Part shown: positions 53,222 to 61,488 of the stretch, piece by piece
How positions within the stretch are numbered: the first letter of the stretch is position 1
How the letters are laid out: each line of letters begins with the position of its first letter
Translations under genes and position numbers: made by a program
The notes under the pieces: model-generated
What the model was told of the DNA's origin: nothing
Seen by the model: only the letters and a program-made list of their open reading frames with translations
Databases searched by the model: none
DNA from: Oscillospiraceae bacterium
GTDB taxonomy: Bacteria; Bacillota; Clostridia; Oscillospirales; Ruminococcaceae
Direction of reading: 5' to 3'
NCBI GenBank assembly: GCA_009777635.1
Contig: WRLK01000001.1
Location: forward strand, 62,001 to 126,000
DNA length: 64,000 nucleotides

Positions 53222-54273
53222 GATAATTCCTCCAGCGTTTTTATTAATACGTCCATTTCTTCATCCGTGCCGATCGTAATCCTCACAAAATCCTTTATCA
53301 AGGGAGCATCAAAATGCCTGACCAGTACCCCGTTTTCTTTGAGATAACCGAAAATTTCCGCACCGCCGGCACCGCCTTTTAAGAAGATAAAATTGGCGCC
53401 GGAAGGCAAGATTTCGTACCCCTTAAGCCGAAGTGTTTTTACTGTTCGCTCCCGAGTTTTGATAACCGCATCGATTGTTTTTAGTGCATAGTGTTCTTCC
53501 TTTACAGATGCGATACCCGCTGCGGAAGCCGTCCTGTCGATGTTATATGGGCTAAACGAAAACTTGATACGCTCGAGCGCAGCGATGAGCTTCGCGTTCC
53601 CGAAGCCCATGCCCAGCCGAATCCCGGCAAGGCTGCGGCTTTTGGAAAATGTCTGAACAATAAGCAAATTGTCGTATTTATCAATCAGCGTAACACCGGA
53701 CTCTTCGCCGGAAAAATCAATATAAGCCTCGTCCACGACCACGAGCCTGTCGGGATTCTCCTGAAGAATCCGCTCAATATCGCAAAGCGGAAGGCAAATC
53801 CCCGTCGGCGCGTTCGGGTTTGCTATAAAGATATGCCCATGCAGTCCGAAGTAATCGGAAATATCGACGGTATAGTCGCTTTTCAGCGGGATTTCAATTG
53901 CCATAAGCCCGAACAGCTCTGCGTAAACCTTGTAAAACCCGTATGTGACGTCGGGAAAATAAACGCGGTCGCCGCGGTCAAAAAACGCCATAAACGCAAA
54001 CGCCAGAACCTCGTCCGAGCCGCAACCCGCAAAGACCTGCTCCGGCTCTACGCTGTATTTTTCGGCGATGGCAGCGCGAAAATCCGACGACGTGGGGTCA
54101 GGGTACAGCCGGTAATCCCCCGTCCTGATGCCGGAAACAGCCGCTAATACCGAAGGCGGCGGCGGGTAGGGGTTCTCGTTTGTGTTAAGCTTTATATATT
54201 TTCTCTCGCGCGGCTGCTCACCCGGCGTATACGGCTTTACAGCCAATGCGGATTTTGATAAAAACCGGCTCAT
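53218..54273 (-). CDS. hisC: Histidinol-phosphate aminotransferase
   Basis: PLP-dependent aminotransferase of 351 residues. The start segment KLNTNENPYPPPP, substrate loop NPNAPTG, cofactor Asp in VDEAYIDFSG and the PLP Lys in TFSKSRSLAGIRLG are all seen. It sits between hisG (3-base gap) and hisB (overlap), so there is no room for hisD at its usual place. Confidence 0.97.
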   Translation of the reverse strand: MSRFLSKSALAVKPYTPGEQPRERKYIKLNTNENPYPPPPSVLAAVSGIRTGDYRLYPDPTSSDFRAAIAEKYSVEPEQVFAGCGSDEVLAFAFMAFFDRGDRVYFPDVTYGFYKVYAELFGLMAIEIPLKSDYTVDISDYFGLHGHIFIANPNAPTGICLPLCDIERILQENPDRLVVVDEAYIDFSGEESGVTLIDKYDNLLIVQTFSKSRSLAGIRLGMGFGNAKLIAALERIKFSFSPYNIDRTASAAGIASVKEEHYALKTIDAVIKTRERTVKTLRLKGYEILPSGANFIFLKGGAGGAEIFGYLKENGVLVRHFDAPLIKDFVRITIGTDEEMDVLIKTLEELS

Positions 54274-54276
54274 TTT

Positions 54277-54915
54277 TCATCCCCCGAAAAAATTATTCTC
54301 TAAGCGCGCCCTTAGTTTTCCTGTCATAAGGTCAATATCGGCTCCTTTGAATTTATAGCTTGATTTGTTTGCGATAAGCCGCGCCGAAACATCCATGATC
54401 TTACTTAAAACCTTAAGGTTGTTTTCTTTTAGCGTGCCTCCGGTCTCGACAATATCCACAATCAGGTCTGAGAGCCCCACAAGCGGAGCCAGCTCGATTG
54501 AGCCGTTTAGCTTGATGACTTCAATATTCCTGTGATTCGACGCGTAATATTTCTTTGCGATATTCGGGAATTTCGTTGCAATCCTCAGCGATGCTTCTGC
54601 TGACTTCTCATAAGTCTCGGGGCCTGCCACGGCGATGCGGCATTTTCCGATTTGAAGGTCTAAAAGCTCGTACACGTCCGGCTCAAACTCGATCAAAGTA
54701 TCCTTGCCGACGACGCCCACATCGGCGGCGCCACGCTCGACGTAGATAGAAACGTCGGACGGCTTTACAAGGAAATACCGGATATTGTTCAGCTTATTTT
54801 CAAGGATCAGCTTGCGGCTGTTTTCCAAAAACTCGGGGCAGTCGTACCCAATTCCCGCAAGAAGCGCGTACACCTCGTCGCCGAGCCTGCCTTTCGGAAG
54901 CGCAATATTCAGCAT
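54277..54915 (-). CDS. hisG: ATP phosphoribosyltransferase, short form
   Basis: Catalytic subunit of 212 residues for the first step of histidine synthesis. The short form ends after the transferase fold and lacks the C-terminal ACT-like histidine-binding domain, so it depends on HisZ, which is encoded two bases upstream. Motifs: LNIALPKGRLG, the GVVGKDTLIE loop and VDIVETGGTLKENNL (PRPP-binding). Confidence 0.97.
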   Translation of the reverse strand: MLNIALPKGRLGDEVYALLAGIGYDCPEFLENSRKLILENKLNNIRYFLVKPSDVSIYVERGAADVGVVGKDTLIEFEPDVYELLDLQIGKCRIAVAGPETYEKSAEASLRIATKFPNIAKKYYASNHRNIEVIKLNGSIELAPLVGLSDLIVDIVETGGTLKENNLKVLSKIMDVSARLIANKSSYKFKGADIDLMTGKLRARLENNFFGG

Positions 54916-54917
54916 GC

Positions 54918-56051
54918 TCAGTCTTCCTCCCTGATGCGGTTATCCGCAAAGTTATAGCGTTTTCCCCATGTAAAGCCCGCGGATTCAAGGTCTAAGCGCT
55001 CGTTTTCAAGCCTTACGGACATCCCATTTGCCGCCATGTCCCCCGCGATGGCCAGAAGACGCGCATAATCGCTGTTCTCGTTGTATGTGATAAGTATATC
55101 AAAATCGAATTTTTTACCCGTATTTAAGTAAGTGCTAAAATCATCAAGTGATACCGCAAAGCCTATGGCGCTGTTGTTTTTGCCCATTTTCCGCATCAGG
55201 TTGTCGTACCTTCCGCCTGTCAGCGCCACCTTGGGAACGCCCTTAACATACCCTAAAAAGATAAGCCCGTTGTAGTAGTCAAGGTCATTGACCACCGAAA
55301 AGTCAAGGTTCATGCGTTTTCCAAGATTCGTGTCCTTGAACGATTCACCAAGATGTTTTAGCTCGTCATACGCCTCTTGCATTTGCCGGCAGTTGATAAG
55401 CTCCTTTACTTTTGGCAGAAGCTCAAAAAAGTTCCCGCGCAAGCAGCTCAGCGAAAGCACGCGGTTTTTAAATTCCTCGCATGCGCAGGCCGCGTCAAGC
55501 GCCGCCGCAACATCGTGCCGGCTGCACCTGTGAATCCCGTCCATCACCTGATGCTTAAGGTGTGCCGGAATATCCGCCTGCTCCAAAAGCCCCGACAAAA
55601 AACCTAAATGCGAAATATCGAGCACAAAATCTTTGCTGATCAGTTCAAGGCTTAACAGCGCAAGCTGAACCGCCTCGATATTCGAAAAGGAATCGGTCTT
55701 GCCGATGATTTCCATACCGATCTGGTTGCAGACCTTGTATTCGCGGGTCTCCTTCGTCAGCCTTATCACTTCATCGACGTAGTAAAGCTTTTCAAGGGCG
55801 GTAAGCTCTTTTTCCGGCATGTTCTTCACGATTGAAAGCGTGATGTCGGGCTTGAGCGCCAAAAGCTTGCCGTTCGCGTCCATAAATGTGATGATGTTCT
55901 CGGATTTTAAGAAATTTTTATACTCGATATAAAGGGCGTAATCCTCGAACTTATTAACGCGTATGCGCCGAAATCCGCGCTTATCGAACAGCTTTCTAAG
56001 CCGCGTGCTCACAAGCTCGTCGCTCGATACACCTTTAACCGGTAGATCCAT
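54918..56051 (-). CDS. hisZ: ATP phosphoribosyltransferase regulatory subunit
   Basis: HisRS-like subunit of about 377 residues that gives histidine feedback to short HisG. Class II synthetase motifs are seen as KFEDYALYIEYKNF, RLTKETREYKVCNQIGMEII and the GRYDNLMRKMG motif, without tRNA-binding function. I chose ATG 56051 (AGGTGAT upstream); ATG 56075 would lie only about ten bases from the expected transcript start. It is the first gene of the operon. Confidence 0.93.
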   Translation of the reverse strand: MDLPVKGVSSDELVSTRLRKLFDKRGFRRIRVNKFEDYALYIEYKNFLKSENIITFMDANGKLLALKPDITLSIVKNMPEKELTALEKLYYVDEVIRLTKETREYKVCNQIGMEIIGKTDSFSNIEAVQLALLSLELISKDFVLDISHLGFLSGLLEQADIPAHLKHQVMDGIHRCSRHDVAAALDAACACEEFKNRVLSLSCLRGNFFELLPKVKELINCRQMQEAYDELKHLGESFKDTNLGKRMNLDFSVVNDLDYYNGLIFLGYVKGVPKVALTGGRYDNLMRKMGKNNSAIGFAVSLDDFSTYLNTGKKFDFDILITYNENSDYARLLAIAGDMAANGMSVRLENERLDLESAGFTWGKRYNFADNRIREED

Positions 56052-56092
56052 ATTATAATCACCTACGCTAAACATTAAAACAAACCTGTAAT

Positions 56093-56121
56093 ATTATACA
56101 CGAATAACGCGGTTTCGTCAA
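56093..56121 (-). promoter_or_regulatory. Sigma-A promoter of the histidine operon
   Basis: On the minus strand TTGACG (56121-56116) and TATAAT (56098-56093) with a 17-bp spacer. The leader is only about 35 bases, which leaves no room for a T-box or attenuator. Confidence 0.85.
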
Positions 56122-56145
56122 TTCGCGCAATCAAGCGCAAAGTCC

Positions 56146-56174
56146 TTGACTTTTCCGCTTGGATATGCTAACTT
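56146..56174 (+). promoter_or_regulatory. Promoter of the NhaC-type antiporter gene
   Basis: TTGACT (56146-56151) and TAACTT (56169-56174) with a 17-bp spacer, back to back with the histidine operon promoter. Confidence 0.55.
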
Positions 56175-56265
56175 GATGACATGTAAAAATCGGCCGGATG
56201 CTAGGGCGCGTGTTTTTCGTTTGCGCGCTTGACGCATAATTATGAAAAAAGAGGGTGGAAAAAAC

Positions 56266-57957
56266 GTGTCTTACAAATCAAAAAGAATCCTGATTACCGG
56301 CGTTGTCGTTATGCTGGCGTTAGCAGCTATGACAATCACAACCTTCGCGGCGGAAGAGGCCGAATACCAAAGCGCCGTGTACGCGACTTTCTGGTCCCTT
56401 GTTCCTCCCATTGTTGCGATTGTTCTCGCGCTTATCACGAAAGAGGTTTACTCTTCGCTCTTTATCGGCATTATCACGGGCGGCTTGCTTTACGCAAACT
56501 TCAACCCCGTGCTCGCGATTAATTCCATTGTGGACATGCTCATCGAGAGCATCGGCGACGGCTGGAACGTCGGTATCCTGATATTCCTTGTAACCTTGGG
56601 CGCAATGGTCGCCCTCGTTAACAAGGCGGGCGGCTCGGCGGCCTACGGACAATGGGCAGGCAGCCGGATAAAATCAAAGAAAGGCGCTACCATGTCCACG
56701 TTCGGGCTCGGGCTTTTGCTTTTCGTCGACGACTATTTCAACTGCCTCACCGTCGGCAGCGTCATGAGGCCCGTAACGGACAAGTTCAAGATGTCCCGCG
56801 CAAAGCTTGCGTATATAATTGACGCCACCGCGGCGCCTATATGTATCATAGCGCCGATTTCAAGCTGGGCGGCGGCCGTTACGTCGTCGGTCGACAGCGA
56901 CTCGATAGACGGGTTTAACGTATTCTTGCGCGCAATCCCGTACAACCTGTACGCATTGATGACCCTTGTGATGATTGTCGCAATCACATTTATGGGCTTT
57001 GATTTCGGCAAAATGCAGCGGCATGAAAGCATTGCGGAAACGGGCGACCTTTTCGGCGGCGAATCTGATGAATACGCCGAAATGGAGGAGCCTTCCGTAA
57101 ACCCGAACGGCAAAGTGAAAGACTTGGTGCTTCCCATTCTTGTACTGATTGCAAGCTGTATAATCGGTATGATTTATACCGGCGGATTCTTTGACGGCGT
57201 GGGCTTTATCGATGCCTTTGCCGACTGCGACCCTTCCGTTGGCCTGCCGCTCGGCTCAATTGTCGCGCTTCTCATAACCTTCCTGCTGTATATTCCAAGG
57301 AAGGTGCTCACGTTCAAGCAATTTGCCGACATCCTTCCGAAAGGCTTCATCCAAATGGTTCCCGCAATCCTGATTCTTTCGTTCGCGTGGACGCTCAGCG
57401 GTTTTTGCCGCTCCGCCCTCGGCGCCGGTGAATTTGTCGGCGCGGTCGTCTCGGATAACGCCGCCGCCAGCGCGTTTCTTCCGGCGCTCATGTTCCTCAT
57501 CGCGCTTGGCCTTGCGTTTTCGACCGGTACATCCTGGGGAACGTTCGGTATCCTTATCCCGATTTCAACCGCTATCTTCCCGGGTATGAGCGAAATTTTA
57601 GTCATCACGATTGCGGCATGCCTTGCCGGAGCCGTATGCGGCGACCACATCTCCCCGATTTCAGATACGACAATCATGTCTTCGAGCGGCGCGAAATGTA
57701 ACCATATCGCGCACGTCTCGACGCAGATACCGTATGCGCTGCTTGTGGCCGGCGTGTCGTTTGTCGGGTATATAGTCGCCGGTTTTGTCCAAAACCCGGT
57801 CGTGCCGCTTATCCTTACCTTTGTGCTGCTTATCGCGGCATTATACGCAATAAGAATCTATGTAAAGAAAAACGCGCCCTCGGCTCTTGACGGCATGGAC
57901 GTCACATTCGTAAAAGCTCCCGCGCCGGAACCTGAGCACGCGGATAAAGAATCTTAG
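56266..57957 (+). CDS. NhaC-family Na+/H+ antiporter or amino-acid antiporter
   Basis: Integral membrane protein of about 563 residues with 10-12 hydrophobic segments. Family features include LLFVDDYFNCLTVGSVMRPV, the APISSWAAAVTSS segment, FSTGTSWGTFGILIP and AGAVCGDHISPISDTTIMSS. An N-terminal hydrophobic stretch ending in TTFAAEE resembles a signal peptide, as in several NhaC-like proteins. I chose GTG 56266, seven bases after GAGGGTGG; ATG 56242 lacks a binding site. Substrate is uncertain: lysine, tyrosine or malate/lactate exchangers belong to the same family, and flanking lysine genes make an amino acid possible. Confidence 0.85.
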   Translation: MSYKSKRILITGVVVMLALAAMTITTFAAEEAEYQSAVYATFWSLVPPIVAIVLALITKEVYSSLFIGIITGGLLYANFNPVLAINSIVDMLIESIGDGWNVGILIFLVTLGAMVALVNKAGGSAAYGQWAGSRIKSKKGATMSTFGLGLLLFVDDYFNCLTVGSVMRPVTDKFKMSRAKLAYIIDATAAPICIIAPISSWAAAVTSSVDSDSIDGFNVFLRAIPYNLYALMTLVMIVAITFMGFDFGKMQRHESIAETGDLFGGESDEYAEMEEPSVNPNGKVKDLVLPILVLIASCIIGMIYTGGFFDGVGFIDAFADCDPSVGLPLGSIVALLITFLLYIPRKVLTFKQFADILPKGFIQMVPAILILSFAWTLSGFCRSALGAGEFVGAVVSDNAAASAFLPALMFLIALGLAFSTGTSWGTFGILIPISTAIFPGMSEILVITIAACLAGAVCGDHISPISDTTIMSSSGAKCNHIAHVSTQIPYALLVAGVSFVGYIVAGFVQNPVVPLILTFVLLIAALYAIRIYVKKNAPSALDGMDVTFVKAPAPEPEHADKES

Positions 57958-57980
57958 AGCCTGTATAGTCGTTCTACTTG

Positions 57981-58012
57981 AAAACCGGACGCCCGAAAGC
58001 GTCCGGTTTTTT
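57981..58012. terminator. Bidirectional terminator between the antiporter and acetyltransferase genes
   Basis: A perfect 12-bp stem, AAAACCGGACGC with GCGTCCGGTTTT, 6-base loop, then TT. The A-rich outer arm also supplies T's for the minus-strand transcript. Confidence 0.9.
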
Positions 58013-58527
58013 CATATATAATCTTCTTTCAAAATCGCATACATTTTCATGTCGACGGTACGCCCGTTTTTTACCGCGTTGCTTCGAAGCGTCCCCTCGC
58101 AGGTGAAGCCGTTTTTCTCAAGCGCCCGGCATGAACCGGCGTTAAAGGCATACGGCTGCGCAAATACCCGTATGATGTCGGTATTTTTAAACAGATACTC
58201 CAAAACCTCGCGGATCGCCTTCGTCGCAACCCCTTTGCCCCAGTATTCCTCCGCGACGTAGTAGCCCATCTCGGCGGTAAGCCGGTGGACGTTGTCCTTG
58301 CGAAACGCGCCGATGCTGCCGACGGCGGCGCCGTCAACCGCAATCGCCCACGCGAATGTGCTGTTTTCGTCAGCCGCAAGCATCGCGGTTATGAAATCCT
58401 CCGCGTCCGATACGGTATACGGGTACGGGATACCGTCCCGCAGGTTATCCAATATTTTCTTGTTATTAAGCGCCTTTGCAAGCGCTTCGGCGTCGTCTGT
58501 CCTCCAGCGGCGGATTTGAACGTCCAT
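58012..58527 (-). CDS. GNAT acetyltransferase, RimJ/RimL type
   Basis: N-acetyltransferase of 171 residues. Acetyl-CoA site features are AEMGYYVAEEYWGKGVATKA, NAGSCRALEKNGFTCEGTLR and the N-terminal IRRWRTDDAEALAKALNN. This subfamily acetylates ribosomal protein N termini or small amino compounds; the substrate is not determined. ATG 58527 follows GGAAAGGAG. It lies 12 bases downstream of ddh and is probably co-transcribed with it. Confidence 0.9.
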   Translation of the reverse strand: MDVQIRRWRTDDAEALAKALNNKKILDNLRDGIPYPYTVSDAEDFITAMLAADENSTFAWAIAVDGAAVGSIGAFRKDNVHRLTAEMGYYVAEEYWGKGVATKAIREVLEYLFKNTDIIRVFAQPYAFNAGSCRALEKNGFTCEGTLRSNAVKNGRTVDMKMYAILKEDYI

Positions 58528-58539
58528 GATGCTCCTTTC

Positions 58540-59430
58540 CTAAACCAGCCGGTTGATTAATTCCTCGCGCCCGCCAAAAAGCATATCTATGACCGGAAGC
58601 TCAATCATGGTGTACGCACCCGCGGGCTGGCGCATGGCGGCCCTTGCACACGCGGCCATCACCTGCGACGTAAGCGCCGGGTTGTTTATGCGCATGTTAA
58701 ATTCAAGCATCTGGTTGTGCGTTTTCCCCGAAACGCCTTTGCGCGTCATGTTTACGCCGTGTCCCATATCCATGAGCCGCGATAAGTCTTCAACGGCGAA
58801 GACATGCGTTTCGTCGCTTATAAAATACGGGTCCGCCTTGATTTCGCGGCTTGCTTCGCCGAGGGAAGCGCCGTCCTCAAGCTCTATATATACCATCCGC
58901 TTGTGGACCCCCGCCCCTTGCGGCATCGTGACGCTGAGCGCGTCCTTTACGCCTCTCACAGCTTTTGCGGCGACGGAATGCCCCATGCTCATGCCGGGGC
59001 CGAAGTTTGTGTATGTAATCCCGTTCGGCACGATCGCCTCCATAAGCGCCCGCACAATGGAATCGCTCCCCGGGTCCCAGCCTGACGCAACAATCGAAAC
59101 CCTGCCCGCTTTTTTCGCGGCTTCATCCAGTTCCCCGCGCACTTTTACAATCGACGCGTGCACGTCGTAGCAGTCAACCGTGTTGATGCCAAGCGCTAAA
59201 TACTTCTTCGCGGTTTCAAGCACCGCGCGCGTCGGTATGCAAAGCAGCGCCACATCGACTTCGCCAAGCTCCGTAACGTCGCAGGTTACTTTCACGCCGC
59301 CGTCTAAAGCGCTTTCGGCGTTTCTTCTCACAACACCCGCAAGCTCCATGTCCGGTGCCGCCGACACGGCTTCCACAGCATATTTTCCGACATTGCCGTA
59401 CCCGATTACCGCAACCTTAATTTTATCCAT
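58540..59430 (-). CDS. ddh: meso-Diaminopimelate D-dehydrogenase
   Basis: NADPH-dependent enzyme of 296 residues that makes meso-diaminopimelate from tetrahydrodipicolinate in one step. NADP loop VAVIGYGNVGKYAVEA, NTVDCYDVHASI, the substrate segment SGWDPGSDSI, FGPGMSMGHSVA and NMTRKGVSGKTHNQMLEF are characteristic. The protein is slightly shorter than some relatives of about 320 residues. With dapA and dapB here it completes the dehydrogenase branch for cell-wall diaminopimelate and lysine. Confidence 0.95.
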   Translation of the reverse strand: MDKIKVAVIGYGNVGKYAVEAVSAAPDMELAGVVRRNAESALDGGVKVTCDVTELGEVDVALLCIPTRAVLETAKKYLALGINTVDCYDVHASIVKVRGELDEAAKKAGRVSIVASGWDPGSDSIVRALMEAIVPNGITYTNFGPGMSMGHSVAAKAVRGVKDALSVTMPQGAGVHKRMVYIELEDGASLGEASREIKADPYFISDETHVFAVEDLSRLMDMGHGVNMTRKGVSGKTHNQMLEFNMRINNPALTSQVMAACARAAMRQPAGAYTMIELPVIDMLFGGREELINRLV

Positions 59431-59442
59431 AAAACATCGCCC

Positions 59443-60552
59443 CTATTTGAAATACATGAACAACTGGCACTTTATCATGCCGTTGTAAAGTTTACGCCGC
59501 TTGTCGGCGGGCCTGCCGAACAACGCCTCAAAGTCCTCATGCGGGCTTATGATATAGTATCTGAACCCGTCGCGTCTTTCGAAAACCTCGCCCATTTTCT
59601 TGTAAAGCATTTCGGCTTCCCTGATCTCCAAAAGCCTCTCGCCATACGGAGGGTTACAGAGAATCACCGCGTTTGCGCCGTCCTGCTTAAAGTTCGCGAT
59701 ATCCCTTATCTGCACATCTATGCGCTTTGATACCCCCGCCTTGCCCGCGTTTTCAGCAGTCAGGCGGACTGCAAGCTCATCCGTATCGTAGCCCTTTGCA
59801 AAAAAACCGATATCCTTTTTAATCTCGGAAATCGCGCTTTCGCGTTCCTCCCGCCACACCGCCTTTGGAATCTGCTCCCATTTTTCCGCATCAAAACGGC
59901 GGCGGACCCCCGGCGCAATGCGGTACGCCCGAAGCGCCGATTCAATCAAAAGCGTTCCCGAGCCGCACATCGGGTCGATCACCGTATCATCAGGCCCTAC
60001 CCTCGCGATGTCGGCAATGCCTGCCGCAAGCGTCTCCTTGAGCGGAGCCTCAGTCGACGTCTGCCTGTATCCGCGCTTATGAAGCCCCGCGCCCGACGTA
60101 TCAAGCATGACGGTGACATAATCCTTAAGGATTGAAAACCGGATTTGGCGTCTTTCTCCCGTCTCCTCGAACCAGCTTTGGCCGTAGACCTTTTGGAGCC
60201 GTTTGACCGCGGCTTTCTTGATGATGGACTGGCAATCCGGTACGCTGTGAAGCCCCGATTTAAGCGACCATCCCGTGACGGGGAAAGCATCGTTTTTCCC
60301 GATAAAATCCTCAAAATTAAGCTTTTCCACATTGTCGAAGAGCTCAGTGAAGCTTTTCGCCTCAAACGAGCCCAGCACGATGCAAACTCGCTCGGCGCAC
60401 CTAAGCCGGATATTCGCGCGCGCAAGAATCGCCTCGTCCCCTGAAAAAGAGACCTTGCCGTCCGTTGCGGCAACATCTTTTCCGCCAATCCGCCTGATTT
60501 CCGAAGCCAGCACGGATTCAAGGCCGAACAGGCACGGCGTCTGTAACGTCAT
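59443..60552 (-). CDS. THUMP-domain rRNA methyltransferase (RlmL-like)
   Basis: Class I SAM-dependent RNA methyltransferase of 369 residues. The N-terminal THUMP domain (about 5-160, opening LFGLESVLASEIRRIGG) binds RNA. The catalytic part has DPMCGSGTLLIESALRA for SAM and NPPYGERL for the target amino group, typical of m2G methyltransferases in the UPF0020/RlmL group. Its ATG shares one base with the degV stop. Confidence 0.93.
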   Translation of the reverse strand: MTLQTPCLFGLESVLASEIRRIGGKDVAATDGKVSFSGDEAILARANIRLRCAERVCIVLGSFEAKSFTELFDNVEKLNFEDFIGKNDAFPVTGWSLKSGLHSVPDCQSIIKKAAVKRLQKVYGQSWFEETGERRQIRFSILKDYVTVMLDTSGAGLHKRGYRQTSTEAPLKETLAAGIADIARVGPDDTVIDPMCGSGTLLIESALRAYRIAPGVRRRFDAEKWEQIPKAVWREERESAISEIKKDIGFFAKGYDTDELAVRLTAENAGKAGVSKRIDVQIRDIANFKQDGANAVILCNPPYGERLLEIREAEMLYKKMGEVFERRDGFRYYIISPHEDFEALFGRPADKRRKLYNGMIKCQLFMYFK

Positions 60553-61415
60553 TATCTGTGTTCCGCCATCATAAACAGCGCGACCGTCCCGACGCCCGTG
60601 TGGGAGCCTACGACCGGGCCGATAAAATTAATCATGCAATCCTTTATCCCAAACCGTTTTTTCATCAGCCCCGCGACATACTCCGCGTCATCCGCGCAAT
60701 CAGCGTGGCTTATCATAAAGTAATCGGGCTTTGTGCCGCCGACAACTTTTTCCATATTATCAACAAGCGACGCAAGCGCCTGCTTTCTGCCCCTTACCTT
60801 GCCGATCGGTATCAGCTTCCCGTCGTTATCAACGTATAATACCGGCTTTATTCCAAGCATGGAGCCCGCGATAGCCGACGTCTTTGACACGCGGCCGCCG
60901 CGGTGCAGATGCATGAGATCGTCCACGGTAAAATAATGCGCGACATTAAGGCGGTTGTTTTCGGCCCACTCCACAAGCTCGTCAAAGGATGCTCCCTCCT
61001 GCTTCTTCCTGTGCGCCATAAACAAAAACAGCCCCTCGCCCATGGAGGCGCAAAGCGAATCGACCGCCTTGATTTTCCTGTCGGGGTATTCCTTTGAAAG
61101 CTCCCCGGCTGCCCTTGCGCCGCTTTCATACGTGGCGCTGAGGCCCGACGAAAACGCAAGATAGAGCACGTTCTTGCCGTCTTTGAGGTGTTTTTCCATC
61201 TCGGTTTTGATCTCCTCGGAGTTGAGGGCCATCGTGGTGGAGCGCTTGCCTTCGCGTATCAGCTTGTAAAACTCGGATAAAGGCATATCGCCGGCGCGAT
61301 AGATGTTATCGTCTATACAGTACGGCATTTTTATCATCGCAATATCGTTTTGGGAATAAAACTCATATGGCAAATCGCAGTTGTCGTCCGCTATGATGAC
61401 GTAGTTGTCCTGCAT
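60552..61415 (-). CDS. DegV family fatty-acid-binding protein (second)
   Basis: A 287-residue DegV/FakB-like protein. The N terminus YVIIADDNCDLPYEFYSQND fits the family, with the T-rich loop KRSTTMALNSEE, YLAFSSGLSATYESG and the C-terminal FIGPVVGSHTGVGTVALF. It is followed immediately by the methyltransferase gene. It differs strongly from the DegV at 34817, so the two probably favour different fatty acids. Confidence 0.92.
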   Translation of the reverse strand: MQDNYVIIADDNCDLPYEFYSQNDIAMIKMPYCIDDNIYRAGDMPLSEFYKLIREGKRSTTMALNSEEIKTEMEKHLKDGKNVLYLAFSSGLSATYESGARAAGELSKEYPDRKIKAVDSLCASMGEGLFLFMAHRKKQEGASFDELVEWAENNRLNVAHYFTVDDLMHLHRGGRVSKTSAIAGSMLGIKPVLYVDNDGKLIPIGKVRGRKQALASLVDNMEKVVGGTKPDYFMISHADCADDAEYVAGLMKKRFGIKDCMINFIGPVVGSHTGVGTVALFMMAEHR

Positions 61416-61488
61416 TTTTACGACCCCCTTTAATATGTTAAATTATACCTTATGTGGAGATTTTTTGCAACGGATAATTTACGGGGGC

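Noticed and set aside
56076-56120. T-box or histidine attenuator before hisZ
   Set aside because: The promoter lies within 45 bases of the start codon, leaving no leader long enough.
56201-56214. Third MITE-end-like sequence (TAGGGCGCGTGTT)
   Set aside because: It contains two extra bases relative to the MITE end and has no partner repeat. It overlaps the antiporter leader and is likely chance.
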